A DNA stretch of 29,437 bases from CAYGZM01 sp964354365 (GTDB lineage Bacteria; Planctomycetota; Phycisphaerae; Sedimentisphaerales; Anaerobacaceae), in NCBI GenBank assembly GCA_964354365.1, contig CAYGZM010000037.1, positions 1 to 29,437 of the forward strand, given 5' to 3'. The position numbers and the translations under genes are program-made. Of this stretch, positions 7,570 through 15,151 are shown piece after piece; positions within the stretch are counted from its first letter, which is position 1, and each line of letters opens with the position of its first letter. The notes beneath the pieces were generated by a model, which was given only the letters and a program-made list of their open reading frames with translations, was not told where the DNA came from and ran no database searches.

Positions 7570-10500
7570 ATGAGGACCGGAAGAAACGCAGCAGTATCTT
7601 TGGCGCTATTGTGGTTCTTGCTTGTGCTCGCGCCAGCGGCGTTTTCATACGCCCAGGAGATTCCCCCGTCGCCGTACTGGAAGAACGAGATTGTCTTTCC
7701 GGATGAGCCGTTTCGGGCATCGGGGACTTTTGCAAGCGACCCGGGGTGGGTGAAGTTCACGGTTCTTCTGGACCCATACAATCCCAACGTTGTCTATTTC
7801 CAGGACAGCAAGAGATACGCCTTCCACTACAATTTCGCCGTCGAGCTTCTTACGCCGTTTATCGGCATGACTCCGCAGCAGTTTGATGAAGTTACCTTGT
7901 ATGAGGAGGACCAGCAGGCGGTTCTGGGGGCGGTGATAATGCCGCCGAACACCGGCTGGCCTGAGCCGTTTCCCTATCCGGAGTACGGCATCCAGTTTGT
8001 GCGCCACGATCCCTATACGAAAGAAGAGATTGCCGAACTGTTCAACATTGTCAAATCGGGGGTCCAGGCCGATCCCGGCGTGCAGGCATTTTACTTTCCC
8101 GCTTACGAACAGATTGGAACGGCCGAGGCGAACCGCGAGTGGTTTGAATCGCAGGGTATCCCCATCGGCTCGGCCTCGCGCTGGGCGCCGGGCAACGCCT
8201 GCTACTCAAGCGGCTGGGCGCTGGGCGAGCTGAAGTACTTTGACGGCAACAATATCCAGGATGCGTACCTGGCGGGATTGCTTGAGCCGAACGACATCCT
8301 GCTGACCGACGGCGTGCCGGCTGAGGTTCCCTTCGTTGCCGGGATTATTTCCCTCTCGCCGTCAACGCCGAACTCGCACGCGGCCATCCTTGCAAAGACC
8401 TTCGGCGTGCCCTTCGTACATTTGGCCCTGGCCGAGGACGCCGAGCGCGCCTGGGAGCTTGTGGGCCACAGGGTTGTCCTGTGTGCGTTTGAAGGGTGGT
8501 ATGAAATGGACATTCGCCTTATCGACGTCGAGGGCGTTCTCGACGAACAGGCCGTCGCGGAGATTCTCGCGCTTAAGGAGCCTCCGGCATTGGAGATTTC
8601 TGCGATGGCGGATTATGGGGCTTACAGCGCTTCAACGGACGGGCTGCTGCCCCGCGACACTAAGTATTTCGGGGGCAAGGCGGCCAACTTTGGGATACTG
8701 CGGGCCGCTATCCCGGATAATTGCCCTGTTGCAGCGGCCTTCTCGTTCAGGCTGTGGAACGAGTTTCTGGGCCAGGAACTAATCACCCATAAGACTCTGC
8801 GAGAAGAAATCAACTCTCGGCTAGCGGACTATACGTATCCGCCTTCGGATATGGCGGCGCTGGCGGACGACCTGAGCTACATCCGCGATATGTTCAGGGA
8901 CAAATACTTCACCAGCTTCACCCATTCACAGGAAAACGCCGTTATCAGTATTCTCCAGGACCCTCGGTATGGGTTTGACGCCAATCGGAACATACGTTTT
9001 CGAAGCTCGACCAACGTCGAGGACTGCAACTACTTCACAGGCGCGGGGCTTTACGATAGTTACAGCGGGTGCCTGGCCGACGATTTGGACGGGAATGAAT
9101 CAGGGCCTTGCATTTGTGATGCCAATGAGACGGGCGAGCGGGGTGTTTTTCGGGCGATTCGCAAGGTCTTTGCGAGCTTCTACAATGACAACGCCTTTCT
9201 CGAGCGGCTGCGTTACGGCGTGAACGAAGCTGACGTGGGAATGGCCCTGCTGGTGCACCATTCGACTCCTGATGAATTTGAGCTGGCTAACGGCGTGGCC
9301 ACCGCGGAGAAGTGGTACGGGTCCGATTGGGAGATAAAGTTGGTGACACAATTGGGTGCGGTCTCGGTAGCCAATCCACAGGACGGCTCTATCCCCGAGG
9401 AAGTTGACGTTTACTATTCGTCCTACGGGATATACCCGACGCTGGTTCGCGGGTCGAATCTCGTGCCGTTAGGTGCGACGGTGCTGGACTGGCAGGATGA
9501 ATACATCGAATTGGCGCGACTTCTGGTCGCCGCCGCCCAACAGTTCGAGAAATTGACGGGCAAGACGAAGTACACGCTCGATTTTGAATACAAAAAAGTG
9601 GCGCCCGAAGGCAAGCTCATCGTCAAGCAGGTGCGTGAAATCCCCCAGCCTGACAACACTCGGAGCGTGACTCCATTTCTGATCAATGAGGCTGTTGAGT
9701 ATTGCACGTTCCAGAGCGAGTACGGCGATGTTTTCGCCAATCATCGCCTAAAGTCCCGCTGGCGGTTCGAGACGAAGAATATGTGGTTGACGAAGGAGGA
9801 GCTGGCGCAGTGCTTGTACACGAATGTGGGACTCGAATATGCGGACAGCGGGCGCGTGCGATCTGTTTCCGGCAAGCCGGCAGAATGGCCTTTTGCCTCT
9901 CATAAGACCGTGGAGGGAGTTTACGATTACCAGGTCGATACGATTGATAGCTGGCTTATGCATCATCTGCAGAACCGCCGGGCCTGCCAATTGCGCACCG
10001 AATGGATACCGACGCTGGTGAGCCGTGCGGAGAATCCGATGCTGACGTTGGAGGACATTTCCTGGCTGAGCCTACAGGTTGAATACGATGAGCCTGTTCC
10101 GACAATCGACTGGACCGGGCCGACGACCACGACGACAGAGTCGATTCGCCTGTGTCCCTGCCCGCAGCCGCAGCAGGGCGACCTCTTGCAGCAGCGGAGC
10201 GCCAAGCTGGGCAGGGGCGGCGTCTCGATCAGCACGTCGTTCTACTGGCCGCCGACACCCGCGGGTCCGATTGCGGGCTACACCGCCCCGCTGGTTCGGT
10301 GGGTAGAGACCGTAATAACCGGCTACACAACCGAGCCGATTGTCCTGCATGGCTGGTATTCACAGACCTATCGGCCCGGACATCACAATTTCAGCGAGGA
10401 TTTTATTTTTGAGCCGCAGTTGGAGGCGGGCGTTTCGGCTGGACTGTTAGGCGAGCTGCGGACGAAAGACATCCGGTTTATTTATTTGCAGGTTGGCTTT

Positions 10501-10743
10501 GGCGATCCGATTGTCAGAACATACGGTTTTGAGGACAAGGCGTTTCTCGCTGCCGACCTCGACGATGATAAAGACGTTGACCTTCGCGACCTTGCGCTGT
10601 TTGGCGCGCACTGGGGCGACAGGCTTTGTGATGAATGCGGCGGGGCGGACTTGACGGGGGACGGATGTGTATCAGCTTGCGATTTGTGGGAGCTCGGCGA
10701 GAGCTGGCTGGTCCAAGGCCCCGTGGGGGCAATAATTGAGTAG
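7570..10743 (+). CDS. Secreted PEP/pyruvate-binding (ATP-grasp) and phosphohistidine-domain protein with dockerin-like tail
   Basis: The product has 1057 aa, with an N-terminal signal peptide (hydrophobic residues about 8-25, then S-Y-A-Q-E). A mobile phosphohistidine domain of the PEP-utiliser type is seen as 'S-P-S-T-P-N-S-H-A-A-I-L-A-K' with the likely phospho-acceptor His270. It is followed by a PPDK/PEP-synthase-type ATP-grasp domain: 'F-G-G-K-A-A-N-F' (Lys370), 'R-S-S-T-N-V-E-D' (478-485), and 'K-Q-V-R-E-I' near the end of the domain (about residue 690). The order His domain then nucleotide-binding domain is that of glucan/water dikinases, and 'G-A-G-L-Y-D-S' after the RSS motif also recalls them. 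A long beta-rich region of unknown type follows, then a dockerin-like double EF-hand (about 996-1050). The ATG at 7570 has GAGGA 9 nt upstream. The substrate is unknown, and phosphotransfer outside the cytoplasm would need an ATP source. Related exported proteins exist in databases under the generic PEP/pyruvate-binding name. Confidence 0.85.
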   Translation: MRTGRNAAVSLALLWFLLVLAPAAFSYAQEIPPSPYWKNEIVFPDEPFRASGTFASDPGWVKFTVLLDPYNPNVVYFQDSKRYAFHYNFAVELLTPFIGMTPQQFDEVTLYEEDQQAVLGAVIMPPNTGWPEPFPYPEYGIQFVRHDPYTKEEIAELFNIVKSGVQADPGVQAFYFPAYEQIGTAEANREWFESQGIPIGSASRWAPGNACYSSGWALGELKYFDGNNIQDAYLAGLLEPNDILLTDGVPAEVPFVAGIISLSPSTPNSHAAILAKTFGVPFVHLALAEDAERAWELVGHRVVLCAFEGWYEMDIRLIDVEGVLDEQAVAEILALKEPPALEISAMADYGAYSASTDGLLPRDTKYFGGKAANFGILRAAIPDNCPVAAAFSFRLWNEFLGQELITHKTLREEINSRLADYTYPPSDMAALADDLSYIRDMFRDKYFTSFTHSQENAVISILQDPRYGFDANRNIRFRSSTNVEDCNYFTGAGLYDSYSGCLADDLDGNESGPCICDANETGERGVFRAIRKVFASFYNDNAFLERLRYGVNEADVGMALLVHHSTPDEFELANGVATAEKWYGSDWEIKLVTQLGAVSVANPQDGSIPEEVDVYYSSYGIYPTLVRGSNLVPLGATVLDWQDEYIELARLLVAAAQQFEKLTGKTKYTLDFEYKKVAPEGKLIVKQVREIPQPDNTRSVTPFLINEAVEYCTFQSEYGDVFANHRLKSRWRFETKNMWLTKEELAQCLYTNVGLEYADSGRVRSVSGKPAEWPFASHKTVEGVYDYQVDTIDSWLMHHLQNRRACQLRTEWIPTLVSRAENPMLTLEDISWLSLQVEYDEPVPTIDWTGPTTTTTESIRLCPCPQPQQGDLLQQRSAKLGRGGVSISTSFYWPPTPAGPIAGYTAPLVRWVETVITGYTTEPIVLHGWYSQTYRPGHHNFSEDFIFEPQLEAGVSAGLLGELRTKDIRFIYLQVGFGDPIVRTYGFEDKAFLAADLDDDKDVDLRDLALFGAHWGDRLCDECGGADLTGDGCVSACDLWELGESWLVQGPVGAIIE

Positions 10744-10779
10744 GCGCAGCCGAATTTAATCACGAACCAAGAGGCGCAG

Positions 10780-10917
10780 GCTCAACGTCCTGAGCAATGG
10801 TTCGACAAGCTCACCATCCTGAGCGAAGTCGAAGGAGCGATTTTTTCTGGGTACGGTGGGGCTTGCCCCACCGAAGTTCCCCCAGGGATGGCGGGGCCAG
10901 GTGGGCTTCAGCCCACC
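10780..10917. repeat. Cluster of REP/BIME-like palindromes between convergent genes
   Basis: Four hairpins lie in under 140 nt. GCTCA (10780-10784) / TGAGC (10791-10795). A longer imperfect palindrome at 10801-10833, opening TTCGAC-AA-GCTCA and closing TGAGC-GAA-GTCGAA. CGGTGGGGC (10854-10862) / GCCCCACCG (10865-10873). GGTGGGC (10900-10906) / GCCCACC (10911-10917). The first two share the GCTCA-N6-TGAGC core. Such elements are common interspersed repeats in environmental bacteria. Six T (10841-10846) follow the second hairpin, so it may end transcription of the upstream gene. Confidence 0.75.
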
Positions 10918-10981
10918 CTACGCCTAACCTGCAATTTTGCAGAAGCCTTGTTTTATACATATCAAGGAGGGTGGAACAGGC

Positions 10982-12271
10982 TCACCTGGTATCCTCGGCC
11001 GGACGGTGTTTGGCTAACCATGTCTCCATTATGATTGCCAAGTCGCGCAAATCAATGATGCCGTCATTGTTGACGTCGTCAATGATACTCTTGGCCGGCG
11101 CGGACGTGCCGGCACTGACGCCCGAAGGCCGCACTTGGGGCGGTTCTTGTGAGGCTGCTTGAGAGACCGCGTGCTCGGGACCGATGTAGAAGCCGTGTTT
11201 TTTAACTGCATCTTGCGTTATATTGGCCATAATTGCGGCAAAATGGGCAGCTGGCTCGATGCGCTTCTTCCTCTTTTTCTGGTCCGGATAGACGATGCTG
11301 AGGATTTTGTGCCTTTCCAGCTCTTTGGGCTCGAGCTCAAACTTCGCCGAGAATCCGTACTCGGACAGGAAATCAAGACTTGGGGCCGGATAGGACTGCG
11401 GCTGCGCTCCTTCGCATTCAGGCAGCGAAGGAACGAGCCACGGCGTGACAAGGCCGTCATCCAGACCTATGTCGAAGTTCCTGCCTTTCATATCGACAAG
11501 AAACAGAAAGTCGCCCGAGAACCACAGTCCCCTGACCGCGTTTGATGCGCGTATTGCGACATCCCTCGGCTGGATACCGAGATCGTCAAGCTCGCGTTTG
11601 AGGGCCAGCGTCATTGCTTCGTCGTATTCGTGCTCGGTGTCTCGCAGGGCCTTGGCGGCTATGTGGGTGCCCAGGAGGTCCGAGAATGAGTCTTCCCAGG
11701 AGAACGCCGACGGGAACTCCGGGTACAATGCCACGCTTCTGTAGCCGAACCACGTAAGGATTTCGTGCCAGTTGCATCCGACGTATGTGAAGTACTGCCC
11801 AAGTCCAATCGAGATGTCGCGTGTGATGCGGTCCTTTTCTTCTTGCGGCAGGTCTTTCCACCAGTCCGGGTAGGTGAGCTGCACATAATATCGGGCAGGC
11901 TCTTTGAATCTGAATGAGAACCTGGTTTCATTTCTCTTCAATTGTTCGAGGATATTCGCCGCGAGGTATGCCGTCCAGTCGGCGGATTTGCGGACGTGAG
12001 CGAGGTCGATGTGTCCGGCCTTGCACGTGTACGCTATGCCGATTTTTTCCATCCAGCCATTGTAGTATCCGTGCACTCCCAAATCTTCGGCGCCTGCAAA
12101 AATAGTCCCCACGGCAGGAGTGGCATAGCGTCCTACTCTTGCACGCGGACGTCCTTTGACGCTGTGGTTGTTAAATCCTTCATTGTGCGCGCAGCCGGTC
12201 TGGAGGATTATCAAGAAGCCCAACAGGCCGGCGATGACTTTCCCGGCAATATTGTGATAAGTGTTCTTCAT
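10982..12271 (-). CDS. DUF4056-like lipoprotein with dockerin-like C-terminal tail (paralogue 1)
   Basis: The product has 429 aa. It starts with a lipoprotein signal (hydrophobic residues 12-23, then L-Q-T-G-C with Cys27 as probable lipid site; Gln at -3 is not ideal). The body has motifs shared with its neighbour: 'Y-T-C-K-A-G-H-I-D', 'A-D-W-T-A-Y', 'W-H-E-I-L-T-W-F-G-Y', 'F-S-W-E-D-S-F-S-D-L-L-G-T-H-I-A' and 'D-M-K-G-R-N-F-D-I-G'. These resemble DUF4056, a bacterial lipoprotein family of unknown function. His and Glu in the HEI motif and the downstream S-W-E-D are worth testing as a catalytic or metal site; I cannot assign one. Unlike its paralogue it ends in an EF-hand-type segment 'D-V-N-N-D-G-I-I-D-L-R-D-L-A' followed by W-L (about 396-420). 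The start codon overlaps the stop of the upstream gene (ATGA) and no clear ribosome binding site is seen, which suggests translational coupling. Confidence 0.8.
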   Translation of the reverse strand: MKNTYHNIAGKVIAGLLGFLIILQTGCAHNEGFNNHSVKGRPRARVGRYATPAVGTIFAGAEDLGVHGYYNGWMEKIGIAYTCKAGHIDLAHVRKSADWTAYLAANILEQLKRNETRFSFRFKEPARYYVQLTYPDWWKDLPQEEKDRITRDISIGLGQYFTYVGCNWHEILTWFGYRSVALYPEFPSAFSWEDSFSDLLGTHIAAKALRDTEHEYDEAMTLALKRELDDLGIQPRDVAIRASNAVRGLWFSGDFLFLVDMKGRNFDIGLDDGLVTPWLVPSLPECEGAQPQSYPAPSLDFLSEYGFSAKFELEPKELERHKILSIVYPDQKKRKKRIEPAAHFAAIMANITQDAVKKHGFYIGPEHAVSQAASQEPPQVRPSGVSAGTSAPAKSIIDDVNNDGIIDLRDLAIIMETWLAKHRPAEDTR

Positions 12272-13524
12272 CTATTGTATCCGGTCTTCGAGACAGCCGG
12301 TGATTTTACCACATCTGTATCCGAGTGCGTAGGAGAAAGTGGCGCATTATGAGACTGCTGTACGTCGGATTGAGACGCAGTTAGCGGTCCTGTGCGATCT
12401 ATTAGTATATCCCTGCCGTATCTCTTCTCTGCGTCCCGTCTGATATAGTCCATAATGGCGGCGAAGTGAATGGCAGGCTCGATGCGGTTGCTTCTTTTCC
12501 CGGAGTCCGGATAAACAATCTTGAGCACCTTGCTTCTTTCCATCTCTCTGGGTTCAATCTCGAGTTTCAATGAAAATCCGTATTCGGCAAGAAAATAGAG
12601 ATCCGGGACCGGATATGACTGCGGCTTCGCTCCACGGCACTCCGGCAGCGAAGGGACAAGCCATGGTGTGACGAAACCGTCATCGACCCCTATGTCGAAG
12701 TTTCTGCCTTTCATATTGACAAGAAACAGAAAACCGCCTGAGAACCATTTTCCTCTTACCTCTTCGGCCGCCCGTATTGCAGTGTCTCTTGGCTGAACGC
12801 CCAGCTTCAGCAGCTCGCGGTAAATGGCCACGGTCATCGCTTCGTCGTATTCGCGTGTCGTATCTCTAAGGGCCAAGCCCGCGATATGGGTCCCGAGGAG
12901 ATTTGAAAAAGTGTCTTCCCAGGAAAACGCAGAGGGAAACTCGGGATAGAACAGCACGGGCCTGTAACCGAACCATGTAAGGATTTCGTGCCAGGTGCAT
13001 CCGATGTAGGCAAAATACTGTGCGAGCCTGACGGAGATTTCACGCATGATTTGCTCTTTCTCGGCATCCGGCAGACGTTCCCAGTTCTCGGGATAAGTCA
13101 CGCGCACAAAGTATTTGGAAGGCTCGTATAGTTTGAATGTGAATTCGTCCTTGCCCTTCTTGAGATATTGGAGGGTTTTTTCCGCGAAATAGGCGGTCCA
13201 GTCGGCGGCCTTGCGCAGGTGAGGGATATCGATGTGTCCGGCTTTGCAGGTATATACAATACCGCTCTTCTCCGACCCGCGGCTTTTGTACCCGTGCAGC
13301 CCCAGTTGATCGGGGGCCGTGTAGGTTGTGCCTATTGTTGAGCTTGCATAGCACGACAGGCGAATCCGAGGGGGCTGCCTGCCTTGGCTACGACTGAGAA
13401 ACGCCGGCCTATATACGCAGGCCCCCTGGAAGCTCATCAAAACGCAGAGTAAGAATGTTGTACCGCCCCTCGACAAGCTCAGGGCAAGTTTTTTCTTCAC
13501 AGTCAAGCTGCCGGACACCTTCAT
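12268..13524 (-). CDS. DUF4056-like lipoprotein (paralogue 2, first gene of the pair)
   Basis: The product is 418 aa from the ATG at 13524; ATGs at 13536 and 13548 and a GTG at 13584 are possible longer starts in the same frame. I prefer 13524 because AAGAGG lies upstream and the N-terminus is then closest to a lipoprotein signal, with hydrophobic residues about 22-32 and Cys36 in F-Q-G-A-C. The spacing of 12 nt is long, so the start is uncertain. The body aligns end to end with the downstream paralogue, sharing the 'Y-T-C-K-A-G-H-I-D', 'W-H-E-I-L-T-W-F-G-Y-R' and 'N-F-D-I-G-V-D-D-G' motifs. It has no EF-hand tail and ends in a Ser/Thr-rich segment. The n-region of the signal is lengthened by a stretch 'L-A-L-S-L-S-R-G-G' encoded by a REP-like repeat. 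Function is unknown; the pair probably arose by tandem duplication. Confidence 0.78.
   Translation of the reverse strand: MKVSGSLTVKKKLALSLSRGGTTFLLCVLMSFQGACVYRPAFLSRSQGRQPPRIRLSCYASSTIGTTYTAPDQLGLHGYKSRGSEKSGIVYTCKAGHIDIPHLRKAADWTAYFAEKTLQYLKKGKDEFTFKLYEPSKYFVRVTYPENWERLPDAEKEQIMREISVRLAQYFAYIGCTWHEILTWFGYRPVLFYPEFPSAFSWEDTFSNLLGTHIAGLALRDTTREYDEAMTVAIYRELLKLGVQPRDTAIRAAEEVRGKWFSGGFLFLVNMKGRNFDIGVDDGFVTPWLVPSLPECRGAKPQSYPVPDLYFLAEYGFSLKLEIEPREMERSKVLKIVYPDSGKRSNRIEPAIHFAAIMDYIRRDAEKRYGRDILIDRTGPLTASQSDVQQSHNAPLSPTHSDTDVVKSPAVSKTGYNR
13468..13485. repeat. Half REP-like element inside the signal-peptide coding region
   Basis: CCCTCGACAAGCTCAGGG shares the core CGACAAGCTCA with the palindrome at 10801-10833 but lacks its second arm. 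Read on the minus strand it encodes A-L-S-L-S-R-G in the lipoprotein signal. Its flanks are in frame and the gene is intact. Confidence 0.6.
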
Positions 13525-13621
13525 TCGGAATACCATCCTCTTCAACATATCGGCGAATTCTACCACATTTCGGCTCTCGCGCACAGGCCAAAACGCACAA
13601 TCTCATAATATGCACCAATAA

Positions 13622-13658
13622 GAAAGGGCAAGTGCCTGCTAACGCAACTTGCCCTTTC
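13622..13658 (-). terminator. Strong hairpin downstream of the coiled-coil lipoprotein gene
   Basis: A perfect 12-bp stem GAAAGGGCAAGT (13622-13633) / ACTTGCCCTTTC (13647-13658) with a 13-nt loop lies about 70 nt beyond the stop of the minus-strand gene ending at 13729. On the minus strand the stem ends CTTTC and is followed by TTATTGG, so the U-tract is weak. It may terminate or stabilise that transcript and separates it from the lipoprotein pair. Confidence 0.55.
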
Positions 13659-13728
13659 CATAGGAGTCTATAAGGTGGGGTTTACGACAACATCAGTGAA
13701 TCACCGATGGGTCAACCCGAATATCTGC

Positions 13729-14817
13729 TCAATCTTGTTTCTTGACCTCCGAGACGGAAACGGCGGTTTCCGCGGATTCGATCGATTCTGGCGGCCCTGT
13801 TTGTGAAACTCGCGCCTTTAGCTGTTCAAGGGCCGTCGTCAGATTGCTGATCGTCGCCTGGGCATTACTCTGGACTTCCTCGATCTGTCTTCGGAATTCG
13901 GCCCTATTCTGCTCCACGGCGCTCATAGAATCGGCCAATCCGCGGATGTCTCTTTCGACCTTCCCTTCGAACTCGATCTGCTGCTGACCTATGACTTGCA
14001 CAATATCGGCAAGATTTCGCGTGTCGTTTTGCAGAATCTCCTTTAGCTTGAGGAGATTCTGCCCCAGGGCGTCCACGCTGGCCGCCACTTTTCGGACGTT
14101 GTTCTTGACGGTTTCAATCTCCGTTTGCTGGCTGCTCTGGCTTTGCTCAATCGCAGCGGTCTTTTCGTTCGTCTGGCGCCTGTCGCTGCGGACCATTTCC
14201 TCGAGCCTTGCACGCGCCTCCGCAACCGCCGTCAGGTCTGCGGCAAGCTGTTTGGTGCTGACCTGCACATTCTTGATTTCGGTCTGCAGCCTGGCCTGGT
14301 CCTGCTCCATCGCCTGCACCTTGCTCACAAGCGTTCGACTGTTGGCCTCTATCATTTGTTCCAGCCTTGTCTGCTTGTCTGAAAGGCCGACGATGTCGGC
14401 AGCGACCTGCACGGTCCCATTGCGAACATCTTCAATCCCGGCCTGCAGATTCTGCTGCTTTTGTTCGACCGTTGCTATCTTGTCGGCTATCTGTCGGTTG
14501 TTGTCCTGAACCATCTTCTGGAGCTTGGTGTGTTCGCCTGCGACGGAAGCGAGGTCGGACGCCAGCTTTTGGGCGCTGTCTCGAACATTGCCTATTGCAT
14601 CCTGCAGGGCCTGCTGGTTTTCTTCGATGCGTTGCGCAACGTCGCCTATTTGCTGCGCATTGAGCTCGACCAATGCCTGCACTTTAAGCTGGTTCTCCTC
14701 AATCCTTGCCATTTGCTTGCCGCACCCGGCAAGACTCAAACCGACAGCCGCTGCGAGCACGGCCAAAACAGCCCTGACGACAAACGCCCTTTTGTTGGAT
14801 TCTTTTCTCTCGTTCAT
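13729..14817 (-). CDS. Coiled-coil lipoprotein made of 53-residue repeats
   Basis: The product has 362 aa. A lipoprotein signal is clear: positively charged start, hydrophobic residues 12-30, lipobox L-A-G-C with Cys32. The ribosome binding site AAGGGG lies 6 nt before the ATG. The rest, to about residue 325, is Gln/Glu/Lys/Arg-rich alpha-helix with heptad-like spacing, and it is built from about five consecutive units of 53 residues. Each unit follows the plan 'I-E-Q-x-Q-x-x-L-Q-x-x-I-x-x-V', 'A-A-D-L', then 'R-L-E-x-M-I/V'. A Ser/Glu-rich tail of about 30 residues ends the protein. No enzymatic motif is present. The likely place is the periplasmic face of an envelope membrane, where a long rod of this kind could act as spacer or tether. 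The name and partner are unknown. No other gene in the window suggests a specific pathway. Confidence 0.85.
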   Translation of the reverse strand: MNERKESNKRAFVVRAVLAVLAAAVGLSLAGCGKQMARIEENQLKVQALVELNAQQIGDVAQRIEENQQALQDAIGNVRDSAQKLASDLASVAGEHTKLQKMVQDNNRQIADKIATVEQKQQNLQAGIEDVRNGTVQVAADIVGLSDKQTRLEQMIEANSRTLVSKVQAMEQDQARLQTEIKNVQVSTKQLAADLTAVAEARARLEEMVRSDRRQTNEKTAAIEQSQSSQQTEIETVKNNVRKVAASVDALGQNLLKLKEILQNDTRNLADIVQVIGQQQIEFEGKVERDIRGLADSMSAVEQNRAEFRRQIEEVQSNAQATISNLTTALEQLKARVSQTGPPESIESAETAVSVSEVKKQD

Positions 14818-15151
14818 TTGCGACCCCTTTGCTTTACGATGTGTTGAATTTCAGTTGGTTGCGGCCCAAGAGGTGGGCAGCTACGATTTCTGCCGTACCA
14901 GGTTGCATCACCGGGATTCCGATTCTTTACGAAAAACCGCCCCTGCGCTAATGAAAGCCGCAACGGCCAGCCATGTATTTCATCGGCACAAACAGCCCGA
15001 GAACTTCACATTTTATGGGACGGACGGCAGAAAATCCCCATTTGCAGTACAAGCCCGAAGCGTAAGCGCCGGGATGAAGACCGTGAGTAATATACCCCCT
15101 CTTACGGTCGGGGCTTGTGACATCCGCGGCGTTGCCCCCAAATCGCAGCTA
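14818..15151. other. Intergenic region between two minus-strand genes
   Basis: Holds the ribosome binding site of the coiled-coil gene at its left end and a structured inverted-repeat element (15049-15118) at its right end. Between them I see no gene on either strand; the plus-strand open frame crossing it has no start signal and runs antisense to both neighbours. I could not pick a -10/-35 pair with confidence. Confidence 0.5.
15049..15118. repeat. Nested inverted-repeat element of planctomycete interspersed type
   Basis: The outer stem is ACAAGCCC (15049-15056) / GGGCTTGT (15111-15118). The inner stem is GACCGTGAG (15079-15087) / CTTACGGTC (15101-15109), with one G-T wobble. Between the left arms lies CCCGAAGCGTAAGCGCCGGG, which resembles the 'agcccgaagcg(c)aagcg' repeats I recall from planctomycete genomes. 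It begins 34 nt after the stop codon of the minus-strand gspF-like gene, so it could also act as a transcript end or stabiliser. Confidence 0.55.

Noticed and set aside
10797..11162. Plus-strand open frame starting M-V-R-Q-A-H-H-P-E-R-S-R-R-S
   Set aside because: This sequence is the translation of the REP-like palindrome at 10801-10833; the rest is antisense to the lipoprotein gene.
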